Origin: Pseudomonas fluorescens
GTDB taxonomy: Bacteria; Pseudomonadota; Gammaproteobacteria; Pseudomonadales; Pseudomonadaceae
Assembly: GCF_001623525.1 (NCBI RefSeq)
Contig: NZ_CP015225.1
Coordinates: forward strand, 558,001-622,000
Length of the DNA: 64,000 nt
Direction of reading: 5' to 3'
A model generated the notes under the pieces. That model searched no databases. It was not told the origin of the DNA and saw nothing but the letters and a program-made list of their open reading frames with translations. The position numbers and the translations under genes were made by a program. Below, in pieces: positions 26,020-37,580 of this stretch. How positions within the stretch are numbered: the first letter of the stretch is position 1; each line of letters starts with the position of its first letter.

Positions 26020-27522
26020 ATGAGTGACGCCCCGGTAGTAGGCCATTACCTCAACGGCCACGTGCAGGACCACGACAGCACGCGGTTCAGCAATGTCTTC
26101 AACCCGGCCACCGGTGCGGTGCAGGCCCGGGTGGCCCTGGCCGAGCCGGGCACCGTCGACGCGGCAGTGGCCTCGGCGCTGGCGGCGTTTCCGGCCTGGT
26201 CCGAGCAGTCGTCATTGCGTCGTTCGCGGGTGATGTTCAAGTTCAAGGAGCTGCTGGACCGGCACCACGACGAGCTGGCGCAAATCATCAGTCGCGAACA
26301 CGGCAAGGTGCTGTCTGACGCCCACGGCGAAGTCACCCGCGGCATCGAGATCGTCGAGTATGCCTGCGGTGCGCCAAACCTGCTCAAGACCGATTTCAGC
26401 GACAACATCGGCGGCGGCATCGACAACTGGAACCTGCGTCAACCCTTGGGCGTTTGCGCCGGGGTCACGCCGTTCAACTTCCCAGTGATGGTGCCGTTGT
26501 GGATGATTCCCCTGGCGCTGGTCGCCGGCAACTGCTTCATCCTCAAGCCTTCGGAGCGCGATCCGTCCGCCAGCCTGCTGATGGCCCGGTTACTGACCGA
26601 AGCCGGCTTGCCGGACGGTGTGTTCAACGTGGTCCAGGGCGACAAGGTGGCGGTGGATGCGCTGTTGCAGCACCCGGACATCGAGGCGATTTCCTTTGTC
26701 GGCTCCACGCCGATTGCCGAGTACATCCATCAGCAGGGCACGGCGCACGGCAAACGTGTGCAGGCCCTGGGCGGGGCCAAGAACCACATGATCGTCATGC
26801 CCGACGCCGACCTTGATCAGGCGGCGGATGCGTTGATCGGTGCCGCTTATGGCTCGGCCGGTGAGCGCTGCATGGCGATTTCCATTGCCGTGGCAGTGGG
26901 TGACGTGGGCGATGAATTGATTGCCAAGCTGTTGCCCCGCATCGACCAACTGAAGATCGGTAACGGTCAGCAGCCTGGCACCGACATGGGGCCGCTGGTC
27001 ACCGCCGAGCACAAGGCCAAGGTCGAAGGCTTCATCGACGCCGGCGTGGCCGAGGGCGCTCGGCTGATCGTCGATGGCCGTAGTTTCAAGGTGCCCGGAG
27101 CCGAGCAGGGATTCTTTGTCGGCGCGACGCTGTTCGACCAGGTCACCGCCGAGATGAGCATCTACCAGCAAGAAATTTTCGGCCCGGTGCTGGGGATCGT
27201 TCGCGTACCGGATTTCGCCACGGCGGTGGCGCTGATCAACGCCCATGAGTTCGGCAACGGCGTGTCCTGTTTCACCCGTGACGGCGGCATCGCCCGGGCG
27301 TTCGCCCGCAGCATCAAGGTCGGCATGGTAGGCATCAACGTGCCGATTCCGGTGCCCATGGCCTGGCATTCCTTTGGCGGCTGGAAGCGTTCGTTGTTCG
27401 GCGATCACCATGCCTACGGTGAAGAAGGCCTGCGTTTTTACAGCCGCTACAAAAGCGTGATGCAACGCTGGCCCGACAGCATTGCCAAGGGGCCTGAATT
27501 CAGCATGCCGACTGCTCAATAA
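26020..27522 (+). CDS. iolA: CoA-acylating methylmalonate/malonate-semialdehyde dehydrogenase
   Basis: A 500-residue aldehyde dehydrogenase that converts malonate semialdehyde (or methylmalonate semialdehyde) to acetyl- (propionyl-) CoA, the last step of the inositol pathway. Features: the family-specific [20 protein letters not shown] (about 146-165), [12 protein letters not shown] for NAD binding, the catalytic cysteine in [12 protein letters not shown] (about 284), and the late [12 protein letters not shown]. It is preceded by GGAG and sits between iolB and the iolI-like gene. It is equivalent to mmsA, but its place inside the iol operon argues for the inositol role. Confidence 0.94.
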   Translation: MSDAPVVGHYLNGHVQDHDSTRFSNVFNPATGAVQARVALAEPGTVDAAVASALAAFPAWSEQSSLRRSRVMFKFKELLDRHHDELAQIISREHGKVLSDAHGEVTRGIEIVEYACGAPNLLKTDFSDNIGGGIDNWNLRQPLGVCAGVTPFNFPVMVPLWMIPLALVAGNCFILKPSERDPSASLLMARLLTEAGLPDGVFNVVQGDKVAVDALLQHPDIEAISFVGSTPIAEYIHQQGTAHGKRVQALGGAKNHMIVMPDADLDQAADALIGAAYGSAGERCMAISIAVAVGDVGDELIAKLLPRIDQLKIGNGQQPGTDMGPLVTAEHKAKVEGFIDAGVAEGARLIVDGRSFKVPGAEQGFFVGATLFDQVTAEMSIYQQEIFGPVLGIVRVPDFATAVALINAHEFGNGVSCFTRDGGIARAFARSIKVGMVGINVPIPVPMAWHSFGGWKRSLFGDHHAYGEEGLRFYSRYKSVMQRWPDSIAKGPEFSMPTAQ

Positions 27523-27557
27523 CTCACTTTTGAATGACTGCCGGAGGGAGAATAACA

Positions 27558-28379
27558 ATGAACAAGCCCCTGCGTTTTGCCTTGAACCGAATGGTTGCGC
27601 CACGCCTGTCACTGCCCGAGTTCATCGACCTGGCGCTGGCGTTGAGAACCGATGCCATCGAGATCCGCAACGATCTGAAGGGCGTCGAGATCGAAGACGG
27701 CATGCCGCCCGGCCGGGTGCGCGAGTTATGTGAGGAAAGGGGCATCAAGGTGCTGTCGATCAATGCCCTTTACCCCTTCGATGTGTGGAACGAGCAGCGC
27801 CGTGCCCAAGCGGTGAGGCTGGCCGACTACGCCCGCGAATGCGGCGCCGAAGGGCTGGTGATGTGCCCGCTCAATGACCGCGCCGACCCACGCAGCGAGG
27901 CTGAGCGCGCGGCTGGGCTGCGTACGGCCCTCAGCGAACTGGCGCCGATCCTGCGCGCCTTTGGCATCTACGGGTTCATCGAGCCCCTGGGTTTCGAAGA
28001 GTGCGCGCTGCGCCGCAAGCGCACGGCGGTGGAAGCGATCAAGAGCATTGGCGGGCTGGATGTATTCCGCCTGGTGCATGACACCTTTCACCATCATTTG
28101 GCCGGTGAACAGGAATTCTTCCCCGAGCTGACCGCTCTGGTGCACATCTCCGGCGTCGAGGATGCCCAGGCGCCGCTGGCGACGATCCGTGACGGCCACC
28201 GGGTGCTGGTGGGCGAGGCCGACATCCTGGGCAATGCCGTGCAGATCGAGGCGCTGCGGGCCGGTGGCTACGAGGGCTACCTGTCCTTCGAGCCGTTCGC
28301 CGAGAGCGTCCATGACCTGGCCGACATCCGCCAGGCGTTGGGGGCGAGCATGAATCACCTGCAAAGCTGCCAGGCCTGA
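27558..28379 (+). CDS. TIM-barrel inosose isomerase-like protein (IolI/IolH type)
   Basis: A 273-residue xylose-isomerase-like TIM barrel. Landmarks are LPEFIDLALALRTDAIEIRN (about 19-38), YGFIEPLGFEECALRRKRTA, FRLVHDTFHHHLAGEQEFF with probable metal-ligand histidines, VHISGVED and YEGYLSFEPFAESV. In Bacillus, IolI (278 residues) interconverts 2-keto-myo-inositol and 1-keto-D-chiro-inositol, and this protein is the best local candidate. A strong GGAGGGAG precedes ATG 27558. Because IolH, IolE and hydroxypyruvate isomerases share this fold, no symbol is given. Confidence 0.82.
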   Translation: MNKPLRFALNRMVAPRLSLPEFIDLALALRTDAIEIRNDLKGVEIEDGMPPGRVRELCEERGIKVLSINALYPFDVWNEQRRAQAVRLADYARECGAEGLVMCPLNDRADPRSEAERAAGLRTALSELAPILRAFGIYGFIEPLGFEECALRRKRTAVEAIKSIGGLDVFRLVHDTFHHHLAGEQEFFPELTALVHISGVEDAQAPLATIRDGHRVLVGEADILGNAVQIEALRAGGYEGYLSFEPFAESVHDLADIRQALGASMNHLQSCQA

Positions 28380-28405
28380 TCCGATTCCCTGAACGATGGA
28401 ACCCC

Positions 28406-28495
28406 AGTGGGAGCGAGCTTGCTCGCGATGACGGCGGCATACTCAACATCTGAGCTGCCTGACACACCGCTATCGCGAGCAAGCTCGCTCCCACA
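28406..28495. repeat. REP-pair intergenic palindrome (type C)
   Basis: Arms AGTGGGAGCGAGCTTGCTCG and CGAGCAAGCTCGCTCCCACA in the 148-base gap before iolD, the full two-arm form of the short palindromes at 4701 and 11110. Confidence 0.85.
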
Positions 28496-28527
28496 CTTGA
28501 CCGAGTTGCGTTTGAAAAGGTGCACGC

Positions 28528-31501
<2,974 letters not shown>

Positions 31502-31540
31502 CCCACAGGGTGCATTCCAACCGTGACCTAAGGAGCTTTC

Positions 31541-32593
31541 ATGCGAATCGGACTAGTGGGCTATGGCAAGGGCGGACGGTTTTTTCATGCGCCGCTGATC
31601 AGCAGCCTGCCGGGGGCTACGTTTGTTGGCGTGGTGACCCGGTCCGTCGAGCGGCGCGAGCAACTGGCGAGTGATTACCCGCACGTCCAGGCCTTCGACA
31701 CGCTCGAACAACTGGTGGCGGCCGGCGTCGATGCGGTGGTGGTCTCTACGCCGCTGGACGGCCGCCCGACCGTGGTGATGGAAGCCATCGAACGGGGCGT
31801 GGCCGTGGTCAGCGATAAACCGTTTGCCCGCGATGCCGCCGAAGCCGAAGCGATGGTGCTGGCGGCCGAGCGGCGCAATGTGCCGCTTTGCGTGTACCAG
31901 AACCGTCGCTGGGATTCGGATTTCCTGACCCTGCGCAAACTGCTGGCGTCCGGCGCCCTGGGCCAGGTCATTCGTTTTGAATCCAGTGTCGAGCGCTATT
32001 CACCGACGTCGGTGGGGAAGGGCAGCGGCGGTGGATTCCTGCGGGACCTGGGCAGCCATCTGGTGGACCAGGCGCTGCAGTTGTTCGGGCCGGTGGTGCG
32101 GGTCTACGCCGAGCTGGACTACCGGCAGCCGGACCAAGTGTTCGACAACGGCTTCTTCATGTCCTTGACCCACGCCAGCGGCGTGATTTCCCACTTGAGC
32201 GGCAATTGCGTGCAAAACGCAGCGCGCCCGCGTTTTCGAGTCAATGGCACCCAGGGCTGCTACACCGTCGAAGGCCTGGACGGGCAAGAAGCCCAGGCAT
32301 TGGCGGGCTTGAGCCCGGCGTCCGAGGGCGAACGCTGGGGCGCTGAAGAACACCGGCGCTGGGGCTGGTTCGAACACGGCACCGAGCGCGAGCGGGTGAC
32401 CTCGGAGCGAGGCTGCTGGCTGGCGTTCTACCAACACCTGCAAACCGCATTGCAGGGCGCTGGCCCGCTGCCGGTGGAGGCCCGTGATGCACTGGCGACC
32501 ACGCGCATCCTTGATGCTGCCAGGCAGAGTGCCGAGCAGGGCGAAGTGGTGCGGTTGTCCACGCCTGTCGGTCATGGAATAAAAAACGAATAA
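31541..32593 (+). CDS. Gfo/Idh/MocA-family oxidoreductase (second inositol dehydrogenase)
   Basis: A 350-residue dehydrogenase with the N-terminal Rossmann motif IGLVGYGKGGRFFHAPLISS (about 3-22), the signature SDKPFARDAAEAEAMVLAAE and the substrate region FLRDLGSHLVDQALQLFG with the conserved Asp/His. It is more like the scyllo-inositol/glucose dehydrogenase branch (YdgJ/IolW type) than IolG. Last gene of the catabolic run, 40 bases behind iolG. A role with scyllo- or chiro-inositol is inferred. Its end is followed at once by an operator for the transporter operon. Confidence 0.88.
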   Translation: MRIGLVGYGKGGRFFHAPLISSLPGATFVGVVTRSVERREQLASDYPHVQAFDTLEQLVAAGVDAVVVSTPLDGRPTVVMEAIERGVAVVSDKPFARDAAEAEAMVLAAERRNVPLCVYQNRRWDSDFLTLRKLLASGALGQVIRFESSVERYSPTSVGKGSGGGFLRDLGSHLVDQALQLFGPVVRVYAELDYRQPDQVFDNGFFMSLTHASGVISHLSGNCVQNAARPRFRVNGTQGCYTVEGLDGQEAQALAGLSPASEGERWGAEEHRRWGWFEHGTERERVTSERGCWLAFYQHLQTALQGAGPLPVEARDALATTRILDAARQSAEQGEVVRLSTPVGHGIKNE

Positions 32594-32939
32594 AATTCTA
32601 AAATCAGTTGATATGGAAAATATTTTCCAATAAAGTCGATTCCAGGTTACCGACAATCCTGTCCGCCTCCCGCCAAGCCAGCCTTGAACGGATGAAGGAC
32701 GAAACAAAAACAAGAAACACAGCTAGGTACCGTCGATGAAAACCTTCAGCCGCTCTGCGTTTTACCTGTCACCTCTGCTGCGCCTGTCCGCAATCCTTCC
32801 CCTGTTCGAATCCCTGTGCATCCAGCGCAAGGGCGCTGTTGTGTGTTGCATGCCCGGCGCGCCCATCGTGCGCTTGCCCCGTTCCTGATCCGCTACGCCT
32901 TATCCATAAAACCAACAAAAAAGTGGAGAAAGACCGTTC
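32594..32939 (+). promoter_or_regulatory. Control region of the ABC importer operon
   Basis: 346 bases without a confident gene. Contains the operator at 32614-32629 and a possible 50-codon frame at 32736-32888 (starting MKTFSRSAFYLSPLLRLS) with only a weak ribosome site. Nothing else was recognised. Confidence 0.45.
32614..32629. promoter_or_regulatory. IolR-type operator upstream of the inositol ABC importer
   Basis: TGGAAAATATTTTCCA, a perfect 16-base palindrome with GGAA-N6-TTCC, same family as 22019-22034. It lies 311 bases before the binding-protein gene, suggesting separate but co-regulated transcription of the transporter. Confidence 0.7.
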
Positions 32940-33866
32940 ATGAAGACCAAGACCCGTATCGCCTCGCTGGCCCTGTCGTTGATGCTCACCAGCGGCGCTG
33001 CCCTGGCGGACTTGAAGATCGGTGTCAGCATGTCCCAGTTCGATGACACCTGGTTGACTTACCTGCGTGAATCCATGGACAAGAAAGCCAAGTCCCTGCC
33101 GGACGGCGTCACCCTGCAGTTCGAAGACGCCCGCAGTGACGTGGTCAAGCAACTGAGCCAGGTGGAAAGCTTCATCAGTCAGAAGGTCGACGCGATCATC
33201 GTCAACCCGGTGGACACCGCCGCGACCCAACGCATCACCAAGGCCGCCGTCGCCGCCGGTATCCCGCTGGTCTACGTCAATCGCCGTCCCGACGACCTGA
33301 AACTGCCGGCAGGCGTGGTCACCGTTGCCTCCGATGACCTGGAGGCCGGTCGCATGCAGATGCAATACCTGGCCGAAAAAATGGGCGGCAAGGGCGACAT
33401 CGTGATCCTGTTGGGCGACCTGGCCAACAACTCCACCACCAACCGCACCAAGGGCGTCAAGGACGTGCTGGCCAAGTACCCCAACATCAAGATCGAGCAG
33501 GAGCAGACCGGTACCTGGTTGCGGGACAAGGGCATGACCCTGGTCAACGACTGGCTGACTCAGGGGCGCGAGTTCCAGGCGGTGGTGGCCAACAACGACG
33601 AGATGGCCATCGGCGCCGCCATGGCCCTCAAGCAAGCGGGTACCAAGAAAGGCAGCGTATTGATTGCCGGGGTCGATGGCACACCGGACGGCTTGAACGC
33701 GATCAAGAAGGGCGACATGGCCGTCTCGGTGTTCCAGGACGCCAAGGGCCAGGCCGATGGATCGATCGATACAGCCGTGAAAATGGTCAAGAAACAACCG
33801 GTCGAACAGTCCGTCTGGGTGCCGTATCGTCTGATCACGCCGGAAAACGTCGGTCAGTTCAAGTGA
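32940..33866 (+). CDS. Sugar (inositol) ABC transporter substrate-binding protein
   Basis: A 308-residue periplasmic binding protein of the ribose-binding (type I) fold. A signal peptide is clear: MKTKTRIASLALSLMLTSGA ending at ALA-DLK (about 24). Motifs: KIGVSMSQFDDTWLTYLRES at the N-lobe, KVDAIIVNPVDTAATQRIT, GVDGTPDGLNAIKKGDMAVS in the C-lobe. Followed by an ATPase and a permease gene, forming a complete importer. It lies directly after the iol catabolic genes and shares their operator, so myo-inositol is the likely substrate. Confidence 0.92.
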   Translation: MKTKTRIASLALSLMLTSGAALADLKIGVSMSQFDDTWLTYLRESMDKKAKSLPDGVTLQFEDARSDVVKQLSQVESFISQKVDAIIVNPVDTAATQRITKAAVAAGIPLVYVNRRPDDLKLPAGVVTVASDDLEAGRMQMQYLAEKMGGKGDIVILLGDLANNSTTNRTKGVKDVLAKYPNIKIEQEQTGTWLRDKGMTLVNDWLTQGREFQAVVANNDEMAIGAAMALKQAGTKKGSVLIAGVDGTPDGLNAIKKGDMAVSVFQDAKGQADGSIDTAVKMVKKQPVEQSVWVPYRLITPENVGQFK

Positions 33867-33943
33867 CGTTTGACGCACCGGTCCCACCACAACAATAAAC
33901 AGGCAAGGTTGCAACGCCGACCTTGCCGAGGGAGTACCTGATC

Positions 33944-35497
33944 ATGTTCGCTTCAGCGACTGCTTCGAGCGCCCCGGCGATGACTTTCCGGCCGGACGTA
34001 ATACCTGATGAACCGTATCTGCTGGAAGTCGTCAATGTCAGCAAAGGCTTTCCCGGCGTGGTGGCCCTGTCCGATGTACAGCTGCGGGTACGCCCCGGTT
34101 CCGTACTGGCCCTGATGGGCGAGAATGGCGCGGGCAAATCCACCTTGATGAAAATCATCGCCGGTATCTACCAGCCGGACGCCGGCGAACTGCGTCTGCG
34201 CGGTAAACCGGTGACATTCGACACGCCGCTCGCGGCGTTGCAGGCCGGCATCGCGATGATCCATCAGGAACTGAACCTGATGCCCCACATGAGCATCGCC
34301 GAAAACATCTGGATCGGCCGCGAGCAACTCAACGGCCTGCACATGGTCGACCATGGCGAAATGCATCGCTGCACCGCCCGCCTGCTGGAGCGCCTGCGCA
34401 TCAAGCTCGACCCTGAAGAGCAGGTGGGCAACCTGAGCATCGCCGAGCGGCAGATGGTGGAGATTGCCAAGGCCGTCTCCTATGACTCCGACATCCTGAT
34501 CATGGACGAACCGACCTCGGCCATTACCGAGACCGAAGTCGCCCACCTGTTCTCGATCATTGCCGACCTCAAGTCCCAGGGTAAGGGCATCATCTACATC
34601 ACCCACAAAATGAACGAGGTGTTTGCCATCGCCGATGAAGTGGCGGTGTTTCGCGACGGTGCCTACATCGGCCTGCAACGGGCCGACAGCATGGACGGCG
34701 ACAGCCTGATTTCGATGATGGTCGGGCGCGAGCTGAGCCAGTTGTTCCCGGTGCGGGAGCAACCCATCGGCGATTTGGTGCTGTCGGTGCGCGACCTGAG
34801 CCTGGACGGCATTTTCAAAGGCGTTTCCTTTGACCTGCATGCCGGGGAGATCCTCGGCATCGCCGGGTTGATGGGTTCGGGCCGGACCAACGTGGCCGAG
34901 GCGATTTTCGGTGTGACCCCGAGTACCGGCGGCGAAATCCTGCTGGACGGCCAACCGGTGCGTATCAGCGACCCGCACATGGCCATCGAGAAAGGCTTCG
35001 CGCTGTTGACCGAGGACCGCAAGCTCAGTGGCCTGTTCCCGTGCCTGTCGGTGCTGGAAAACATGGAGATGGCCGTGCTGCCCCATTACGTGGGCAACGG
35101 CTTCATCCAGCAAAAAGCCCTGCGCGCCTTGTGTGAGGACATGTGCAAGAAGCTGCGGGTCAAGACCCCGTCGCTGGAGCAGTGCATCGACACCTTGTCT
35201 GGCGGCAACCAGCAGAAAGCGCTGCTGGCCCGCTGGCTGATGACCAACCCGCGCATCCTGATCCTCGACGAGCCGACCCGTGGTATCGATGTCGGTGCCA
35301 AGGCCGAGATCTACCGACTGATTTCCTACCTCGCCAGCGAAGGCATGGCGGTGATCATGATTTCCTCGGAGCTGCCGGAAGTACTGGGCATGAGCGACCG
35401 GGTGATGGTGATGCACGAAGGCGACCTGATGGGCACTCTCAACCGCGGCGAAGCGACCCAGGAACGGGTCATGCAATTGGCTTCGGGCCTGTCCTGA
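33944..35497 (+). CDS. Sugar (inositol) ABC transporter ATP-binding protein
   Basis: A 517-residue duplicated ATPase of the RbsA/MglA type. First domain: Walker [10 protein letters not shown] (about 64-72), signature [14 protein letters not shown], Walker [12 protein letters not shown]. Second domain: a degenerate Walker [17 protein letters not shown], signature [15 protein letters not shown], Walker [18 protein letters not shown] 33944 (MFASATASS) follows GGGAG; an in-frame upstream start lacks one. Couples ATP hydrolysis to uptake through the permease that follows. Confidence 0.93.
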   Translation: MFASATASSAPAMTFRPDVIPDEPYLLEVVNVSKGFPGVVALSDVQLRVRPGSVLALMGENGAGKSTLMKIIAGIYQPDAGELRLRGKPVTFDTPLAALQAGIAMIHQELNLMPHMSIAENIWIGREQLNGLHMVDHGEMHRCTARLLERLRIKLDPEEQVGNLSIAERQMVEIAKAVSYDSDILIMDEPTSAITETEVAHLFSIIADLKSQGKGIIYITHKMNEVFAIADEVAVFRDGAYIGLQRADSMDGDSLISMMVGRELSQLFPVREQPIGDLVLSVRDLSLDGIFKGVSFDLHAGEILGIAGLMGSGRTNVAEAIFGVTPSTGGEILLDGQPVRISDPHMAIEKGFALLTEDRKLSGLFPCLSVLENMEMAVLPHYVGNGFIQQKALRALCEDMCKKLRVKTPSLEQCIDTLSGGNQQKALLARWLMTNPRILILDEPTRGIDVGAKAEIYRLISYLASEGMAVIMISSELPEVLGMSDRVMVMHEGDLMGTLNRGEATQERVMQLASGLS

Positions 35498-35532
35498 TGC
35501 CAGCCCGTTCAACTTAATAACGTCGAGCAACA

Positions 35533-35622
35533 TGTGGCGAGGGGATTTATCCCCGCTGGGCCGCGAAGCGGCCCTGTCCCAGGGGCGCCACACCTCCCGG
35601 CAGGGAACAACCCCCCTCGCCA
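35533..35622. repeat. Degenerate REP pair (type B)
   Basis: Left arm TGTGGCGAGGGGATTTATCC is intact, with GGCCGCGAAGCGGCC stem; the right arm is decayed to a stub ending CCTCGCCA. It lies between the ATPase and permease genes of one operon. Confidence 0.75.
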
Positions 35623-35645
35623 AAGAACAAAAAAGGTGAATGGCT

Positions 35646-36668
35646 ATGAACGCGATACTGGAAAACAAACCCACGGCCGCACCGGCCAGGGCGCGCCGGC
35701 GGCTGCCGACGGAGCTGAGTATCTTCCTGGTGCTGATCGGCATCGGCCTGGTGTTCGAAATGTTCGGCTGGATCATGCGCGACCAGAGCTTCCTGATGAA
35801 CTCCCAGCGTCTGGTGTTGATGATCCTGCAGGTGTCGATCATCGGCCTGTTGGCTATCGGCGTGACCCAGGTGATCATCACCACCGGTATCGACCTGTCG
35901 TCCGGCTCGGTGCTGGCGCTGTCGGCGATGATCGCCGCCAGCCTGGCCCAGACCTCGGACTTCGCCCGGGCGGTGTTTCCCTCGCTGACGGATTTGCCGG
36001 TGTGGATACCGGTGGTGGCGGGGCTCGGGGTGGGGCTGCTGGCCGGGGCGATCAACGGCAGCATCATCGCCATTACCGGTATTCCGCCGTTCATTGCCAC
36101 CCTCGGCATGATGGTCTCGGCCCGTGGCCTGGCGCGCTACTACACCGAAGGCCAGCCGGTGAGCATGTTGTCCGATTCCTATACCGCCATTGGCCATGGT
36201 GCGATGCCGGTGATCATCTTCCTGGTGGTGGCGGTGATCTTCCATATCGCCCTGCGCTACACCAAGTACGGCAAGTACACCTACGCCATCGGCGGCAACA
36301 TGCAGGCGGCGCGGACCTCGGGCATCAACGTCAAGCGCCATCTGGTGATCGTCTACAGCATTGCCGGGTTGTTGGCCGGGTTGGCCGGCGTGGTGGCCTC
36401 GGCGCGGGCGGCGACCGGGCAGGCGGGCATGGGCATGTCCTATGAACTGGACGCGATTGCCGCGGCCGTGATCGGCGGCACCAGCCTGGCGGGCGGGGTG
36501 GGGCGCATCACCGGCACCGTGATCGGGGCGTTGATCCTTGGGGTCATGGCCAGCGGTTTCACCTTCGTCGGTGTCGATGCCTACATCCAGGACATCATCA
36601 AGGGCCTGATCATCGTAGTGGCGGTGGTCATCGACCAGTACCGCAACAAGCGCAAACTCAAGCGCTGA
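35646..36668 (+). CDS. Sugar (inositol) ABC transporter permease
   Basis: A 340-residue RbsC-type membrane protein with 8-10 hydrophobic helices. Motifs: LLAIGVTQVIITTGIDLSSG (about 72-91), GSIIAITGIPPFIATLGMMV, KYTYAIGGNMQAARTSGINV and the final IIKGLIIVVAVVIDQYRNK. ATG 35646 is preferred because AGGTG lies seven bases upstream; an ATG six bases earlier sits too close to it. It completes the three-gene importer. A GC-rich stem-loop follows the stop. Confidence 0.92.
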   Translation: MNAILENKPTAAPARARRRLPTELSIFLVLIGIGLVFEMFGWIMRDQSFLMNSQRLVLMILQVSIIGLLAIGVTQVIITTGIDLSSGSVLALSAMIAASLAQTSDFARAVFPSLTDLPVWIPVVAGLGVGLLAGAINGSIIAITGIPPFIATLGMMVSARGLARYYTEGQPVSMLSDSYTAIGHGAMPVIIFLVVAVIFHIALRYTKYGKYTYAIGGNMQAARTSGINVKRHLVIVYSIAGLLAGLAGVVASARAATGQAGMGMSYELDAIAAAVIGGTSLAGGVGRITGTVIGALILGVMASGFTFVGVDAYIQDIIKGLIIVVAVVIDQYRNKRKLKR

Positions 36669-36690
36669 TACCCGGGCAGTTGCGACAAAG

Positions 36691-36713
36691 CGCCACGCCT
36701 GACCCGCGTGGCG
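36691..36713 (+). terminator. Stem-loop after the permease gene
   Basis: CGCCACGC / GCGTGGCG with a seven-base loop, 23 bases past the stop codon. The run of T after it is poor (TTGCCATTTGTCTT), so terminator strength is uncertain. Confidence 0.5.
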
Positions 36714-36839
36714 TTGCCATTTGTCTTCTTAATACAGCTATTGCACCGAATTTCTTGTTATAAACGCACTCCGATGACTGCCAAAAGCCTGTCAGAGAAC
36801 ATTTGGAGGGGTTGTCGGACATTTTCCCTATGTTTTCAG

Positions 36840-36995
36840 TTGCTGAGGCCTCGACTCGGCCTTAGACTGCCGCCCCTCGTAAATTGAGTGCCGGGTGGCG
36901 CTTGGAATAGACGGCGCCTTCCTGATGAGCGTGGCAGCTGCGCTGCGGGACGCTCAATAATTCGCCTTAATGCACGTTTTTTTATAGAGATATCA
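36840..36995 (+). promoter_or_regulatory. Promoter and structured leader of the DksA-like gene
   Basis: Candidate -35 TTGCTG (36840) and -10 TTAGAC (36862) with 16-base spacing give a leader of about 120 bases. It contains the hairpin TGAGCGT/ACGCTCA (36926-36956) with an inner GCAGC-TGC-GCTGC stem, and a T7 run shortly before the start codon. The rest of 36714-36839 shows nothing recognised. Confidence 0.4.
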
Positions 36996-37400
36996 ATGAC
37001 AAAGGAAAAGTTGCTGGCCATGCCGGCGGATGACTACATGAATGCCGAGCAGCTGGCTTTCTTCACCAAGCTGTTGCAGAACATGAAAGTCGAAACCCAC
37101 GAGCGCATCGAACAGAACCGAATCGCCATTGAGAGCCTGGACACCCCGGCTGACCCGGCGGACGCTGCTTCCGTAGAAGAAGAGCGTACCTGGCTGGTCA
37201 ACGCCATTGATCGCGACCAGCGCATGCTGCCTCAGTTGGAGCAGGCCCTGGACCGTATCAATGACGACAGCTTCGGCTGGTGCGACGACAGCGGCGAGCC
37301 GATCGGCCTCAAGCGCCTGCTGATCAGCCCGACCACCAAGTACTGCATCGAAGCCCAGGAACGTCACGAACAGATCGACAAGCACCAGCGTCAGGCCTGA
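36996..37400 (+). CDS. TraR/DksA-family protein with a two-cysteine (zinc-independent type) finger
   Basis: A 134-residue protein: helical coiled-coil region (about 10-90, with EQLAFFTKLLQNMKVETHER and DPADAASVEEERTWLVNAID), then a finger GWCDDSGEPIGLKRLLISPT ending KYCIEAQERHE. Canonical DksA has CxxC at both sides; here the pairs are CDDS and CIEA, so two of four zinc ligands are missing. That resembles P. aeruginosa DksA2, which works without zinc. The GEPIG loop is intact. By family it would bind RNA polymerase through the secondary channel and act with ppGpp. ATG 36996 fits the family start; the frame is open further upstream through the leader. Confidence 0.85.
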   Translation: MTKEKLLAMPADDYMNAEQLAFFTKLLQNMKVETHERIEQNRIAIESLDTPADPADAASVEEERTWLVNAIDRDQRMLPQLEQALDRINDDSFGWCDDSGEPIGLKRLLISPTTKYCIEAQERHEQIDKHQRQA

Positions 37401-37414
37401 TTCGCGTTTTCCAA

Positions 37415-37455
37415 AAAAAGATCGCGACCTTTTGACGAAGGCCGCGATCTTTTGC
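37415..37455 (+). terminator. Intrinsic terminator of the DksA-like gene
   Basis: AAAAGATCGCG..CGCGATCTTTT stem (with ACCTT/AAGG inner pairs), flanked by A-run and T-run, 14 bases after the stop codon. Confidence 0.8.
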
Positions 37456-37580
37456 TTTCCCCCGTGCTCGTACATCTACTCCCGTTGATCTGCTGCAAGA
37501 ACGCGACTAATGGACCATGGATAATGGCTCTGTAGTGGCGTTTAATGCATTCATAACAACGAGAAGCGTGGGTGACGAAC

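Noticed and set aside
33953..36109. A 718-codon minus-strand open frame across the ABC transporter genes
   Set aside because: It covers two clear transporter genes and the REP element on the other strand; its translation has histidine/glutamine-rich antisense composition.
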